From: CAYFVU01 sp964594775
Lineage (GTDB): Bacteria; Spirochaetota; Spirochaetia; DSM-16054; Sediminispirochaetaceae
Assembly (NCBI GenBank): GCA_964594775.1
Contig: CAZQNO010000005.1
Location: forward strand, 11,760-75,759
DNA length: 64,000 nt
Reading direction: 5' to 3'
Shown: one piece after another, positions 49,252-58,489 of the stretch
Numbering within the stretch: position 1 is the stretch's first letter
Layout: every line of letters begins with the position of its first letter
Position numbers and translations under genes: made by a program
Notes under the pieces: generated by a model
Told to the model about the DNA's origin: nothing
Seen by the model: the letters and a program-made list of their open reading frames with translations, nothing else
Database searches by the model: none

Positions 49252-50668
49252 TCACTGCCCTCCAGGAGGCTCCCCGTTTCGGCCATGGCGCTTCAAGCAG
49301 CTCTTTTGTCACCTCACCGCCGAGAGAAAAGAGTTCCTCACGCACACTTTGCGCTCTGTTGATGACTTCCGATTCATCCATGCTAAGAACCACACCGTCC
49401 TTCATGAGTAGTTTTCCATCGACAATTGAAGTAGTTACATCGGAGGAACGGGCACTGTAGACAAGGCTCGGGACCGCCCTTCCGCCTTTCATAAGGTGCG
49501 GCTTGTTTGCGGCGATTATGATAAGATCGGCTCGCTTACCGGTCTCGATCGAGCCTACAATCTTATCCAGTCCGAGGACTCTCGCGCCCCCGATGGTGGC
49601 CAATTCGAGGCTGTTCTCGGCGGTGAGGGCTTCGGCATCCATCTTACGCGCCTTTTGCAGCATTGCCGCGGTTTTCGCGACTTCCAGCATGTCGTAGGTA
49701 TAGCTTGCCGCGCCATCGGTGCCGAGTCCTACCTTTACTCCCGCCTTAAGCATTTGGGGTATCGGAGCAATCCCATACCCCAAATGCATGTTAGCCACCG
49801 GATTATGGGCAACTGCGGTCCCCGTTGCGGCGGCAAGCTCTATCTCATAGTCCGACAACCAGACTCCGTGTATCGCAATAGATTTTTCTCCGGCAAAACC
49901 CAGAGAATGCGCGTACTCGAAGTCCCGCATTTTGAATTTTTCCAAAGACCGCGAAACTATCTCGACCCAGCCGGCAATATGCGTTACCAGATGCACATCT
50001 AATTTTTTCCCCAGTTCGATTATTTTTACGAAGAGCCCGGTTTTCACATCTTCGGTGGACCCCGGACCAAACCCCACGGTGGTCAGTCCCTTCTTGTGCC
50101 GGTCTGCGGCAAATGCGGCGGCTCTGTCGAGGAGCTCATCTTCTTCCTTGAGCACGTCATTCGAACTTCCCTCGGTATGTGTCCGTCCGGCAAAGCTCTC
50201 GTTGAGAAAACCGAAGACTAGTTGATTTCTCAATCCGGACCTGGTAAACCCTTCGGCGACCTCTTCTATGTTGTTGAAATCGGTATGCAGATACCAGTGG
50301 TCGGAAAACGATGTGGTGCCGCTGCGAATCATTTCGAGTGCGGCCAGTTCGCTGCAGGCACGGGCATGCCGCGGCTTCATATGGGAAATGATCGGGATGA
50401 GGTAGCGCATGTTCCAGGGATTGAAGTGCATATCGTAGCCGACACCTTCGATCAGTGCCTGATATACGTGAGTATGACAGTTTATCAAGCCAGGCAAAAC
50501 ATACGAATCGCTGCCGTCGATTATCTCTCGTGCCTCTCCGGCAATTTTCGGACCGACGGCCTCTATCCGCCCTTGCTTAATGCCGATCGAACAGCCGGAA
50601 ATGATTTCCCTCTTTTCGTTCAGGGTAATGACCGTGCTGTTGTGAATAAGAATATCAAACATGCGCAT
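49244..50668 (-). CDS. SsnA-like amidohydrolase (TrzA/AtzA, deaminase type)
   Basis: A 474-residue metal-dependent hydrolase. Metal ligands are H-x-H in NCHTHVYQAL (about 65-67), a histidine in VTHIAGW, a second in IAIHGVW, and the aspartate in LGTDGAAS (about 318). The HNPVANMHLGYGIAP segment is typical of the guanine/S-adenosylhomocysteine deaminase group. In E. coli SsnA belongs to the anaerobic purine cluster. It probably deaminates or hydrolyses an N-heterocycle. A second paralogue lies at the other end of the transporter genes. Confidence 0.85.
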   Translation of the reverse strand: MRMFDILIHNSTVITLNEKREIISGCSIGIKQGRIEAVGPKIAGEAREIIDGSDSYVLPGLINCHTHVYQALIEGVGYDMHFNPWNMRYLIPIISHMKPRHARACSELAALEMIRSGTTSFSDHWYLHTDFNNIEEVAEGFTRSGLRNQLVFGFLNESFAGRTHTEGSSNDVLKEEDELLDRAAAFAADRHKKGLTTVGFGPGSTEDVKTGLFVKIIELGKKLDVHLVTHIAGWVEIVSRSLEKFKMRDFEYAHSLGFAGEKSIAIHGVWLSDYEIELAAATGTAVAHNPVANMHLGYGIAPIPQMLKAGVKVGLGTDGAASYTYDMLEVAKTAAMLQKARKMDAEALTAENSLELATIGGARVLGLDKIVGSIETGKRADLIIIAANKPHLMKGGRAVPSLVYSARSSDVTTSIVDGKLLMKDGVVLSMDESEVINRAQSVREELFSLGGEVTKELLEAPWPKRGASWRAVNG

Positions 50669-51603
50669 TATCCTTTTCTGTAGTGTTTCCCGTTGGCCGC
50701 AGGGCTCAGCGCCGTTTTACCGAAAAGACCGACGAGGGCAATGAGCGTCAAAACATAGGGGAAGGCCAGCATGAGCTCGGGAGGCAGGGGGACTCCTGCG
50801 GCCTGAGCGCCGGCCTGAAAGGCGTCGGCAAAACCGAAGAGCAGGCAGGCGAGAAGAGCACCCTTTGGAGACCATCTGCCGAAGATCATGGCGGCAAGAC
50901 CGATAAAGCCCCTTCCGGCAGTCATTGCCGAAGAAAACTGGGATTGATAGCAGATGGAGAGAAATGCGCCTCCAAGGCCGGCAAGCATTCCGCTGGAGGT
51001 AACGGCGATATAGCGCATTTTGAAAACGTTGATCCCCAGGGTATCGGCGGCCCGCGGATGCTCGCCTACCGATCGTATTCTCAAACCGAGTCTCGTGCGA
51101 AAGAGCATGAAATGGATGATGAATACCAAAGCCAGGGCCACATAGACTATGGGGTTCTGTCTCCCGATGATTGGACCGAGTATCGGTATCGACGAGACAA
51201 CGGGTATACTCACTTCATCTATCACTTCAACGGTTGGCGAAATGCCGAAGTGACCCGGCCATATTACCGGAATGAGAATGTTCGGAAACCCCACCGCCAT
51301 GATGTTTATCGCCGTGGCGCTGATAATCTGGTTCGCGCCGATCGTCACACTCATGAAGGCATGCAGCAAGCCCATTAGGCCGCCGGCTAGAATTCCCAGA
51401 AAAAGACCGGGCAATGGTCCCAAGAAGTATGAGCCGACAACCGCGGTAAAGGCGCCCATCAGCATCATCCCTTCCAATCCTATGTTGATGACCCCCGACC
51501 TTTCAGACATTATCCCGCCCATCGAAGCGAGAATTATCGGAGTGGCAATCCGGAGGGTCGAGGCAAAAACGGCAAGGCTGAAGAGTTTAGTGAACAGTTC
51601 CAT
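50668..51603 (-). CDS. Nucleoside-type ABC transporter permease (second)
   Basis: A 311-residue BPD_transp_2 membrane protein. SGVINIGLEGMMLMGAFTAV (core INIGLEGMM, about 37-45) is the hallmark of BmpA-linked nucleoside permeases, and GENPRAADTLGINVFK-type cytoplasmic loop appears as GEHPRAADTLG. It begins at ATG and overlaps its partner permease by 17 bases. It corresponds to PnrE/YufQ-type subunits. Confidence 0.88.
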   Translation of the reverse strand: MELFTKLFSLAVFASTLRIATPIILASMGGIMSERSGVINIGLEGMMLMGAFTAVVGSYFLGPLPGLFLGILAGGLMGLLHAFMSVTIGANQIISATAINIMAVGFPNILIPVIWPGHFGISPTVEVIDEVSIPVVSSIPILGPIIGRQNPIVYVALALVFIIHFMLFRTRLGLRIRSVGEHPRAADTLGINVFKMRYIAVTSSGMLAGLGGAFLSICYQSQFSSAMTAGRGFIGLAAMIFGRWSPKGALLACLLFGFADAFQAGAQAAGVPLPPELMLAFPYVLTLIALVGLFGKTALSPAANGKHYRKG

Positions 51604-52678
51604 GGCTCTTCCTCTTAATGCTGTCTTTAATCAGGATCCCTATCGGTACGCTCATACCCATGAAGAGAACTATTATTCCGGTTATCACCGAGACCATGTC
51701 CTTGTTCACCCCGTAGAGCGCCTGCATGAACACCGATCCGCTCCTCAGCACGCCGAACAGAAACGAGGAGGCGATTATTCCAATCGGATGCACCATCCCC
51801 AAGAGGGCTACCGCAATGGCATCGAATCCGTAACCGGGAGAAAAGGCGGCAAAAAGCCTGTAGTGCACGCCGAGTATTTCCACTGCACCGGCAAGCCCGC
51901 CGAGGGCACCGCTTATCGACAGGGTGAGCACAATGTGTTTCTTTATTCCTATTCCCATTGTTTCGGCGGCATACCGGTTTTTTCCTACCGCTCGTATTTT
52001 AAATCCCAGGCGGGTTTTGAACAGGAGGACCCAAATAATAAATGCCGTCAGCACGGCCAGTACGATGCCCCAATGGATACGAGAACCCCGCATTATCCGC
52101 GCTATCTTTGCACTATCCTGAATAACGGGTGATGCCGGCATATCATCGAGAGTATCTTTCATCGGGCCCTGCATCGACACTAAGTAGGCGGCGATCTTGA
52201 AGGCGATGTGGTTGAGCATTATTACCCCGATAACCTCGTGTATGCCGAATCGCGCTTTTAGATATCCCGGAATGAAGCCCCACGCGGCACCGGCTAAGGC
52301 ACCGGCAAGAACGCAGATACTCACGTGAAGAATGACCGGCATTTCCGGAAGGGCGAAACCGAAAAACGCAGCGGCAATCCCTCCCATGGTAATCTGACCC
52401 TCTAGGCCGATATTGAAGAGACCGCAGCGGTAGGCAATGGCAAAACCCAGTCCGCCGAAAAGGAGAGGAATGGTTGACACCAAACTCTCTCCGATGCACC
52501 TCTTGCTCCCGAAGGCACCCTGTAACATCGCGCCGTATACGGGGAAGGGCTGATACCCCGTTGCAAGGAGAATAAAGAAGACGATAACAAGCGCAAAGAA
52601 TACCGCCAGAAGCGCCTTTACAAAGGCGAAGACGAATTCCTTTTCAATAAAAAACCGATAGAGCGGATTAACTATCAT
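51587..52678 (-). CDS. Nucleoside-type ABC transporter permease (first)
   Basis: A 363-residue permease. A hydrophobic first helix (about 18-42) is followed by YRCGLFNIGLEGQITMGGI (core FNIGLEGQ), then AVGKNRYAAETMGI and YGFDAIAVALLGMVHP. It forms the membrane channel with the next permease, as in PnrD/YufP. It overlaps the ATPase gene by 4 bases. Confidence 0.88.
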   Translation of the reverse strand: MIVNPLYRFFIEKEFVFAFVKALLAVFFALVIVFFILLATGYQPFPVYGAMLQGAFGSKRCIGESLVSTIPLLFGGLGFAIAYRCGLFNIGLEGQITMGGIAAAFFGFALPEMPVILHVSICVLAGALAGAAWGFIPGYLKARFGIHEVIGVIMLNHIAFKIAAYLVSMQGPMKDTLDDMPASPVIQDSAKIARIMRGSRIHWGIVLAVLTAFIIWVLLFKTRLGFKIRAVGKNRYAAETMGIGIKKHIVLTLSISGALGGLAGAVEILGVHYRLFAAFSPGYGFDAIAVALLGMVHPIGIIASSFLFGVLRSGSVFMQALYGVNKDMVSVITGIIVLFMGMSVPIGILIKDSIKRKSHGTVH

Positions 52679-54192
52679 ACGCGTGCTCCTCCCCCTCCAG
52701 CCATCATGAAACCGATGTCCGTTTCATCTGCCTGGCCTGCCGAAAACTCGGCAACTATCCTTCCTTCGTAGATAACGAGGATTCGATCACTCAGGTTCAT
52801 TATTTCAGTTAGTTCGAGAGAAACGAGAAGCACCGCTTTACCTTCGGTTCTCGCCTCCATGATCTGCTCATGGATAAACTCGATTGCCCCTACATCCAGT
52901 CCTCTTGTCGGCTGTGAGGCGATGAGAATTTTCGGTTTTCTTGCAAACTCTCGCGCGAGAACCGCTTTCTGCTGATTACCGCCCGAAAGAGTCGAGGCCA
53001 AGTTTTCGACACCCGCGGTTCTTACATCGAAGGCTTTCACCAAACCTTTCGACCACTCCTTCACCTTGTCGAAATCGATAAAGATCCCTTTGGCGAACGG
53101 TTTCTTATCTTCAAAACCGAGGAGCATGTTTTCATAGAGGGGAAAATCGAGAACCAGTCCCCTCAGGAGTCTGTCTTCCGGAATGTGTGCGGTCCCGGCC
53201 TCGAGAAAATGTCTCGTACTTTTGTGAGTCATATCCTCGCCGTCGAGAAAAATTTTCCCCGCTTCCGTCTTCCTGATTCCCGTGAGGACCTCGACGAGCT
53301 CCGTCTGGCCGTTTCCATCGATACCGGCGATACCGACGATCTCTCCCTCTCGCACGGAAAAACTCAAACCGTTAAGGGCCGCCTGCCCCCGCGTGGTAGT
53401 GGCATGAAGGTCCTCTACCCTCAGGATCTCTTTGCCGGGTGTCACTTCCGGCCTTTCGGTCGAAAAGAGGACCTCTCTGCCGACCATGAGCCGTGCGAGT
53501 TCCCTTGTAGTGGTATCCTTCGTTTCAACCACCTCAATGACCCTGCCGTCCCTCAGTACCGTTACCCTATCGGAAATTTCCATTACCTCTTTCAGTTTGT
53601 GCGTAATGAAAATAATGGTTTTCCCGCTCTTACGCAGAAATTCCATAATTTTATAGAGTTCCGTAATTTCCTGGGGGGTAAGTATCGCCGTCGGTTCATC
53701 GAAAATCATAATGTCCGCCCCCCTGTAGAGGAGCTTTAAGATTTCCAATCTTTGCTGCATCCCGACCGATATGTCCCGCACATACGCATGGAGATTCATC
53801 TCCATACCGTAGTTTTTTGAGAGTTCCGACAGTTCGCGTTCCGCCCTCACCCGGTCTATCTTCAGTCCCTTTACCGGCTCGGTACCAAGAATGAGATTTT
53901 CTAACACGGTAAACACGGGAATAAGCATGAAGTGCTGATGCACCATTCCTATGCCGTTTGTAATAGCATCACCGGGTTCTAGGATCTCTATCCGCTCTCC
54001 GCGGATAGAGATATCACCGGCATCATGACTGTAGAGTCCGTAGAGAATATTCATGAGGGTGGATTTTCCCGCTCCGTTCTCTCCTAAGAGACAATGAATT
54101 TCTCCCTCTTCGATTTCTATAGACACATCGTCATTTGCAAGAACGCCGGGGAAGCTCTTTACCATATGTTCCATTCTAATTATTGCTGCCAT
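52675..54192 (-). CDS. Nucleoside-type ABC transporter ATPase, two domains
   Basis: A 505-residue protein with two ATPase domains. Domain 1 has GENGAGKST (about 36-44) and a degenerate signature DISVGMQQRLEILK with IMIFDEPTAIL. Domain 2 has GIDGNGQTEL, a non-classical P-loop, and LSGGNQQKAVLAREF with LIASQPTRGLD. This mixture is standard for YufO/RbsA-like importers, so it is not decay. It powers uptake of purine nucleosides or related ligands. A stable hairpin separates it from the binding-protein gene. Confidence 0.92.
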   Translation of the reverse strand: MAAIIRMEHMVKSFPGVLANDDVSIEIEEGEIHCLLGENGAGKSTLMNILYGLYSHDAGDISIRGERIEILEPGDAITNGIGMVHQHFMLIPVFTVLENLILGTEPVKGLKIDRVRAERELSELSKNYGMEMNLHAYVRDISVGMQQRLEILKLLYRGADIMIFDEPTAILTPQEITELYKIMEFLRKSGKTIIFITHKLKEVMEISDRVTVLRDGRVIEVVETKDTTTRELARLMVGREVLFSTERPEVTPGKEILRVEDLHATTTRGQAALNGLSFSVREGEIVGIAGIDGNGQTELVEVLTGIRKTEAGKIFLDGEDMTHKSTRHFLEAGTAHIPEDRLLRGLVLDFPLYENMLLGFEDKKPFAKGIFIDFDKVKEWSKGLVKAFDVRTAGVENLASTLSGGNQQKAVLAREFARKPKILIASQPTRGLDVGAIEFIHEQIMEARTEGKAVLLVSLELTEIMNLSDRILVIYEGRIVAEFSAGQADETDIGFMMAGGGGARV

Positions 54193-54213
54193 AGAGAACT
54201 CGCCTCATAAAAG

Positions 54214-54242
54214 CGGACCGGCGCTTTGCAGCCGCCGGTCCG
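54214..54242 (-). terminator. Intra-operon hairpin between binding-protein and ATPase genes
   Basis: CGGACCGGCG (54214-54223) and CGCCGGTCCG (54233-54242) form a perfect 10-base stem with a 9-base loop. On the minus strand it follows the binding-protein stop by 12 bases and is followed by CTTTTATG. Probably a partial terminator that lets the binding protein exceed the membrane subunits, as at 19247. Confidence 0.6.
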
Positions 54243-54254
54243 CGATCGAAACTA

Positions 54255-55292
54255 TTACAACTTCGGTGGTGTAAAGGCGTCTAATTCTTCGTATGTCGAC
54301 GGCGGATTAATCTCACCGGAAAGGATCTTTTCCTTGAGCATTTCGGCAAAGCCGATCACCTCCTGCGGGATGAGATCGCCCGTTGTGGCATAGTCGATGG
54401 CGCCTTCCTTAATTCCATAGGAATAGACATCCCCCTCGAAAGTCCCGTCGACCACCATGCCGCAGGCATTCGATACGGCGATATCGACCCGTTTTATCAT
54501 GGAGGTGAGTACATTTTCCGGAGCCAGATAGTTCTGGTCCCTGTCTATTCCGATTACATACTGGTCCTTTTTCTTCGCCGCGTTTATGACGCCGAGGCCC
54601 GTTTGTCCGGCCACCTGAAAAATTACATCGGCACCCTGATCGTATTGGGGAATCGCCATCTCTTCACCCTTTGCGGGGTCGGCAAAACTTCCGGCGTAGG
54701 AGACAAAGATCTCAATATCCGGGTCGGCGGTTTTCGCGCCTGCTCGATATCCGGCCTCCATTTTATTGGTAACCGGAGTCGACATACCGCCGACGTAGCC
54801 GATTTTCCCGGTCTTCGAAACTTTTGCGGCAATAGCACCCACCAAGAAGGCGCCTTCGTTCTCTTTGAATTTGATGCTCGCTACATTCGGCAGATCCACC
54901 TGTGCATCCACGATGCCGAAGTTCACATCGGGAAACATCTCTGCGGTTTCGGCCACGGCATCCTTAATCATGAAACCGACACCGACGATAAGGTCGGCCT
55001 TCTGTTCGGCCAAGGTGCTGAGATTGGGTACATACTGGGCCTGTTCACGAGCTTCCAGGACCTTTCTCTCGACGCCGTATTTTTCTACCGCATCCCCGAG
55101 TCCTTCCCACGCAGCGTCGTTGAATGACTGGTCACCGAGACCGGACTGGTTGGTCACCATCGCCATTACCATCTTCTCTTCCTTTTCCTGCCCCTTGGTT
55201 TCCTCTGCATCCTGTGCTCCTCCGGCCCACACCGTGAAGGCAAGAAGACTCATGAGAATAACCAAGCCTACGACTCTCAAACTCTTTTTCAT
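54255..55292 (-). CDS. BMP-family nucleoside ABC transporter substrate-binding protein
   Basis: A 345-residue protein of the BmpA/PnrA (TmpC) family. The signal peptide ends TVWA-GGAQD; unlike treponemal PnrA there is no lipobox cysteine. The mature part has MAMVTNQSGLGDQSFND (core GLGDQSFND), the family nucleoside-binding loop, and GYVGGMSTPVTNKMEAGY. I start at MKKSLRVVG, with GGAGGG 5 bases upstream; an earlier in-frame ATG has none. It should capture purine nucleosides or related bases for the two permeases and the ATPase. Confidence 0.9.
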   Translation of the reverse strand: MKKSLRVVGLVILMSLLAFTVWAGGAQDAEETKGQEKEEKMVMAMVTNQSGLGDQSFNDAAWEGLGDAVEKYGVERKVLEAREQAQYVPNLSTLAEQKADLIVGVGFMIKDAVAETAEMFPDVNFGIVDAQVDLPNVASIKFKENEGAFLVGAIAAKVSKTGKIGYVGGMSTPVTNKMEAGYRAGAKTADPDIEIFVSYAGSFADPAKGEEMAIPQYDQGADVIFQVAGQTGLGVINAAKKKDQYVIGIDRDQNYLAPENVLTSMIKRVDIAVSNACGMVVDGTFEGDVYSYGIKEGAIDYATTGDLIPQEVIGFAEMLKEKILSGEINPPSTYEELDAFTPPKL

Positions 55293-55356
55293 AGCGTCCC
55301 TCCATTTTCCCGCTCTGTGCAACAGCAGCGGTACGAGAATAATTTAACCTATGCCT

Positions 55357-56715
55357 TTAAGGTAACGGCCAACCGTTCCTCTTCCATAGGTCTATCGCCT
55401 CTTTTTTCGACTCTTCGTAGACCTTCGCTTCGTCAAGCGATACGAATTCACCATCTCTTAGCCGGACTTCTCCGTCAATCATTACCGTATCGACATCCGA
55501 ACGCTCGCAGGTACTCACGATATAGTTCTCCACATTCTCTTCGAATACGGGAACGGCGCTCCTGTCCTTCAGCATGATAAGATCGGCTTTTTTCCCTTCT
55601 TCCAGGGAACCGAGTTCTTTCTCCTTGAGAAGGGCTTGAGCGCCGCGAAGAGTCGCCATTTCCAGCACATCGGCGTCCTGCATCAGTTCGAGGTCTTCAT
55701 ACTTCAATCTATGTATCATCTGAGATGTGCGCATTATTTCGAACATCGAATGTGTCTGTCCGTCCGTTCCCAGCCCCACGCAGACGCCTTCCTTGATGAA
55801 GGGCATCATGTCCGGCCAAAAACCGAAAATGGCGTTCGACTCTGCATTATGTGCTATCTTCACCTCGTAGCGTTTGAAGATTTCCGGATCTCTCCACACA
55901 TCCATATAGGCGCAATGGAAGAGAAGCACGTCGGGTCCGAGAAAACCGATGTCTTCCAAATATCTCGTGGGTCTCTTTCCATATTTTCTCATAGCGTCGT
56001 AGTTATGCCATCGATCGTCGGCCATATGCATCATTATGCCGCACTTCAATTCATCGGACTTCTTTCTCGCTTCGACAAGCAGTTCGGTGGGACAGGAGAA
56101 GGTGGTATGAATACCGATGCGTCCGGTAATTCTCCCCTTTTTCGGATTCAATTTCTCGATAAAATTGAGATTTTCCTGCAGCCCCAAGGCCTGATTTTCC
56201 GGACTTATTCTTCCCGTTGTCTCGAAAGAGAGGACGCAGCGCATTCCCGACTCTTCGGCTGCCTGCAGCACATGGTCAAGTGCTCCCGGTATAGCGTATG
56301 ATCCCTCAGCCGTATCGGTTGTCGTAGTAATTCCGCTTCTGATATTTCCCAGCATGTTCGCCAGTGAACCGATATACATCTGTCTCTGTGTTACCCTATC
56401 TTCCAGCATTGGATACCAGAACCGTTCCATCCAAGAAATGAAGGAAAAGTCCGAATCGTCAAAGCCGGAAAAGGGAATACTGCGGACAACGGCGCTGTAG
56501 AGATGGCTGTGAAGACTGATAAAACCCGGTGCGACAATCTTCCCCGACGCGTCAATTATCTCCGCATCTTCTTTATAGGAATCTATGTTCAATTCAGAGG
56601 CCGGCCCGATAGCCTTAATGATAGTATCTTCGATATAGACAAGCCCGTTTCGAAAGATCCTGTTCTCATTATCCTTCGTAACGATAAGTCCATTAATAAT
56701 CAGTTTCTTCTTCAT
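55357..56715 (-). CDS. Amidohydrolase, cytosine/chlorohydrolase-type, first gene of the heterocycle operon
   Basis: A 452-residue TrzA/SsnA-class enzyme. HSHLYSAVVRSIPF (about 68-81) supplies the H-x-H site, with TTFSCP and HMADDRWHNYD histidines, and LGTDGQTHSMFEIMR (about 314-328) the catalytic aspartate. It deaminates or dechlorinates N-heterocycles such as guanine or triazines. It shares the operon with the second amidohydrolase (49244), but the two are only distantly alike. No signal peptide. It lies divergent from the adenylate cyclase, with an inverted repeat between them. Confidence 0.83.
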   Translation of the reverse strand: MKKKLIINGLIVTKDNENRIFRNGLVYIEDTIIKAIGPASELNIDSYKEDAEIIDASGKIVAPGFISLHSHLYSAVVRSIPFSGFDDSDFSFISWMERFWYPMLEDRVTQRQMYIGSLANMLGNIRSGITTTTDTAEGSYAIPGALDHVLQAAEESGMRCVLSFETTGRISPENQALGLQENLNFIEKLNPKKGRITGRIGIHTTFSCPTELLVEARKKSDELKCGIMMHMADDRWHNYDAMRKYGKRPTRYLEDIGFLGPDVLLFHCAYMDVWRDPEIFKRYEVKIAHNAESNAIFGFWPDMMPFIKEGVCVGLGTDGQTHSMFEIMRTSQMIHRLKYEDLELMQDADVLEMATLRGAQALLKEKELGSLEEGKKADLIMLKDRSAVPVFEENVENYIVSTCERSDVDTVMIDGEVRLRDGEFVSLDEAKVYEESKKEAIDLWKRNGWPLP

Positions 56716-56736
56716 ATACCTCAGCTCCCTACGAAA

Positions 56737-56769
56737 GTTCAGAAACTATGGTATTCAGCTGTTCTGAAC
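56737..56769. promoter_or_regulatory. 8-base inverted repeat in the leader of the heterocycle operon
   Basis: GTTCAGAA (56737-56744) and TTCTGAAC (56762-56769) are perfect complements 17 bases apart. On the minus strand it follows a possible promoter, TTGTGA with AATACT 16 bases later, and lies 22 bases before the amidohydrolase start. It is a candidate operator for the mid-operon FadR-type regulator. Confidence 0.45.
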
Positions 56770-56858
56770 ACCACAACAGTAGTATTGCACGACTTTCCCG
56801 ATTCACAAAGCATTTTTTCATAAAAACACCTGATTTTTCCGCTCGAAAAGAGTAAAAT

Positions 56859-58454
56859 ATGCGTATGTCCGATACCGGTGTATTCAGCGAACTAGTCAGG
56901 GCCAGTTCTCAACTCACGGGAGAGATGCGCTACAACTCTCAGATTTCCATCCTCGTCGAACAGTCGATCGACATCACTCGATCGAATCTGGCGGTACTCT
57001 ACGCCTATTCTGACCCGGAAAATCCTTCCGATACCCTCAGATGTGTCTATCAGCGGGGCCCCTACCAATCACCACAGACAATATCCCGAAAGAGCGAAAC
57101 CGTCGACTTTATTGAAGATTGCGGAGAGACCCTGATTCTGCACGATACAGACAGACCCTTCTTTTCCGATGCATTGCTCAATCCTCAGATGCACAGCGCC
57201 ATTGTTCTCCCGCTCTTTTCACTTACCGGAAAGATTGCGATTCTCTTTCTCAACGCGATAAAACCCGGCTATTATCAGCGGGATCGTTTTCTCTTTCTCG
57301 ACTCCCTCAGCAGCCTTGCCGCGGGAACGCTCCACAGTGCCAATCTCTATCGAGAACTCCAGCGGCAACTCAAATATGTCGAAGAGTTGGAGCGTTACCA
57401 GGAGAACATCTTTTCCTCGATGACCAACCTCCTCATTACCACCGACGAGGACGGAAATATCCACTATTTCAACAGGGCCGCCCTCGAGCGGCTGGGACTT
57501 TCAGAGGAGTTCCGCGGGAAAAACTTCGAAAAATGCTTTTCCACGCACTTCGGCAAGGTGATCCTTCGGACCATCGCGGAGGCCGAAAAGGACGGAAAGG
57601 AGCGGCTCGGCTTACAGGGAATCATACGGGGCATTAAAGGGTTCGACGAAGAGAAGGCGGAGGACATCGACTTTTCCCTCAACATCTCCCCCCTTAGAGG
57701 AAAACGGGGAAAGAAGGAGGGGCTCACCCTGCTCTTTACCGATGAGAGCAGGGAACGGCGGCTGCAGGCGGAAATGAAATCGGTGGTGGAAGAACGGAGG
57801 GCGATCAAGAATATGTTCAGCCGCTACCTCTCTACCGAATTAGTCCAACAGCTGACCGAGAAACCGGAACTGGTGAAACCGGGGGGCGACAAGAAGACCG
57901 CCACCCTCTTCTTTGCCGACATACGGGGCTACACCAGCTTCTCCGAAACAAAGGAACCGGAGTACATCATCGAAGTTTTAAACGAATATTTCAGCCAGGC
58001 GGTGGAGATAATTATCCGACACAAGGGCTACATCGACAAGTTCATTGGAGACGCCATAATGGCCGCATGGGGCGTTCCTCTCAATTCTATCGAAGAAGAT
58101 GCCATTGCCGGAGTCCAATGCGCAGTGGAAATTCAGGACCTCATCCGGTCGAAGGAACGGACCTTCTTCAAGGGAGAAGCATCCCACTTAGCGGTCGGTA
58201 TCGGTATGCACACCGGTCCGCTGGTAGCGGGCAACCTCGGCAGCGAGCGCAGGATGGACTACTCGGTCATCGGCGACACGGTAAACGTTGCCGCCCGTCT
58301 CGAAGCTGTCGCGAAGGGCGGAGAGGTAATCATTACCGAACACACCAGAGAGTATCTCGGTAAGCGCTTCAAGTTGAAGGAGCTCGAGCCGGTGAAGGTA
58401 AAGGGCAAGGAAAAACCGCTGCACATTTTCAGCGTTCTCAAGCAGGTGAGCTGA
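56859..58454 (+). CDS. Class III adenylate cyclase with GAF and PAS domains
   Basis: A 531-residue cytoplasmic protein. Residues 15-165 are GAF-like, 182-300 PAS-like, with a signalling linker (302-325), and 345-525 is the cyclase domain. Metal aspartates are D354 (FFADIRGY) and D398 (GDAIMAAWG). K394 and D468 (MDYSVIGD) match ATP rather than GTP specificity. N476 and R480 are the transition-state residues. All are present, so it is probably active. It senses an unknown cytosolic ligand. Two ATGs are close together; I took the first. A HEAT-repeat gene follows after 35 bases. Confidence 0.9.
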   Translation: MRMSDTGVFSELVRASSQLTGEMRYNSQISILVEQSIDITRSNLAVLYAYSDPENPSDTLRCVYQRGPYQSPQTISRKSETVDFIEDCGETLILHDTDRPFFSDALLNPQMHSAIVLPLFSLTGKIAILFLNAIKPGYYQRDRFLFLDSLSSLAAGTLHSANLYRELQRQLKYVEELERYQENIFSSMTNLLITTDEDGNIHYFNRAALERLGLSEEFRGKNFEKCFSTHFGKVILRTIAEAEKDGKERLGLQGIIRGIKGFDEEKAEDIDFSLNISPLRGKRGKKEGLTLLFTDESRERRLQAEMKSVVEERRAIKNMFSRYLSTELVQQLTEKPELVKPGGDKKTATLFFADIRGYTSFSETKEPEYIIEVLNEYFSQAVEIIIRHKGYIDKFIGDAIMAAWGVPLNSIEEDAIAGVQCAVEIQDLIRSKERTFFKGEASHLAVGIGMHTGPLVAGNLGSERRMDYSVIGDTVNVAARLEAVAKGGEVIITEHTREYLGKRFKLKELEPVKVKGKEKPLHIFSVLKQVS

Positions 58455-58489
58455 GTACTTTACCGCAGAGGGGATAAAAAGGAGAAAAA

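Noticed and set aside
54255..55292. BMP binding protein as a lipoprotein
   Set aside because: There is no cysteine at the signal peptide end; the GGAQD junction indicates a soluble periplasmic protein.
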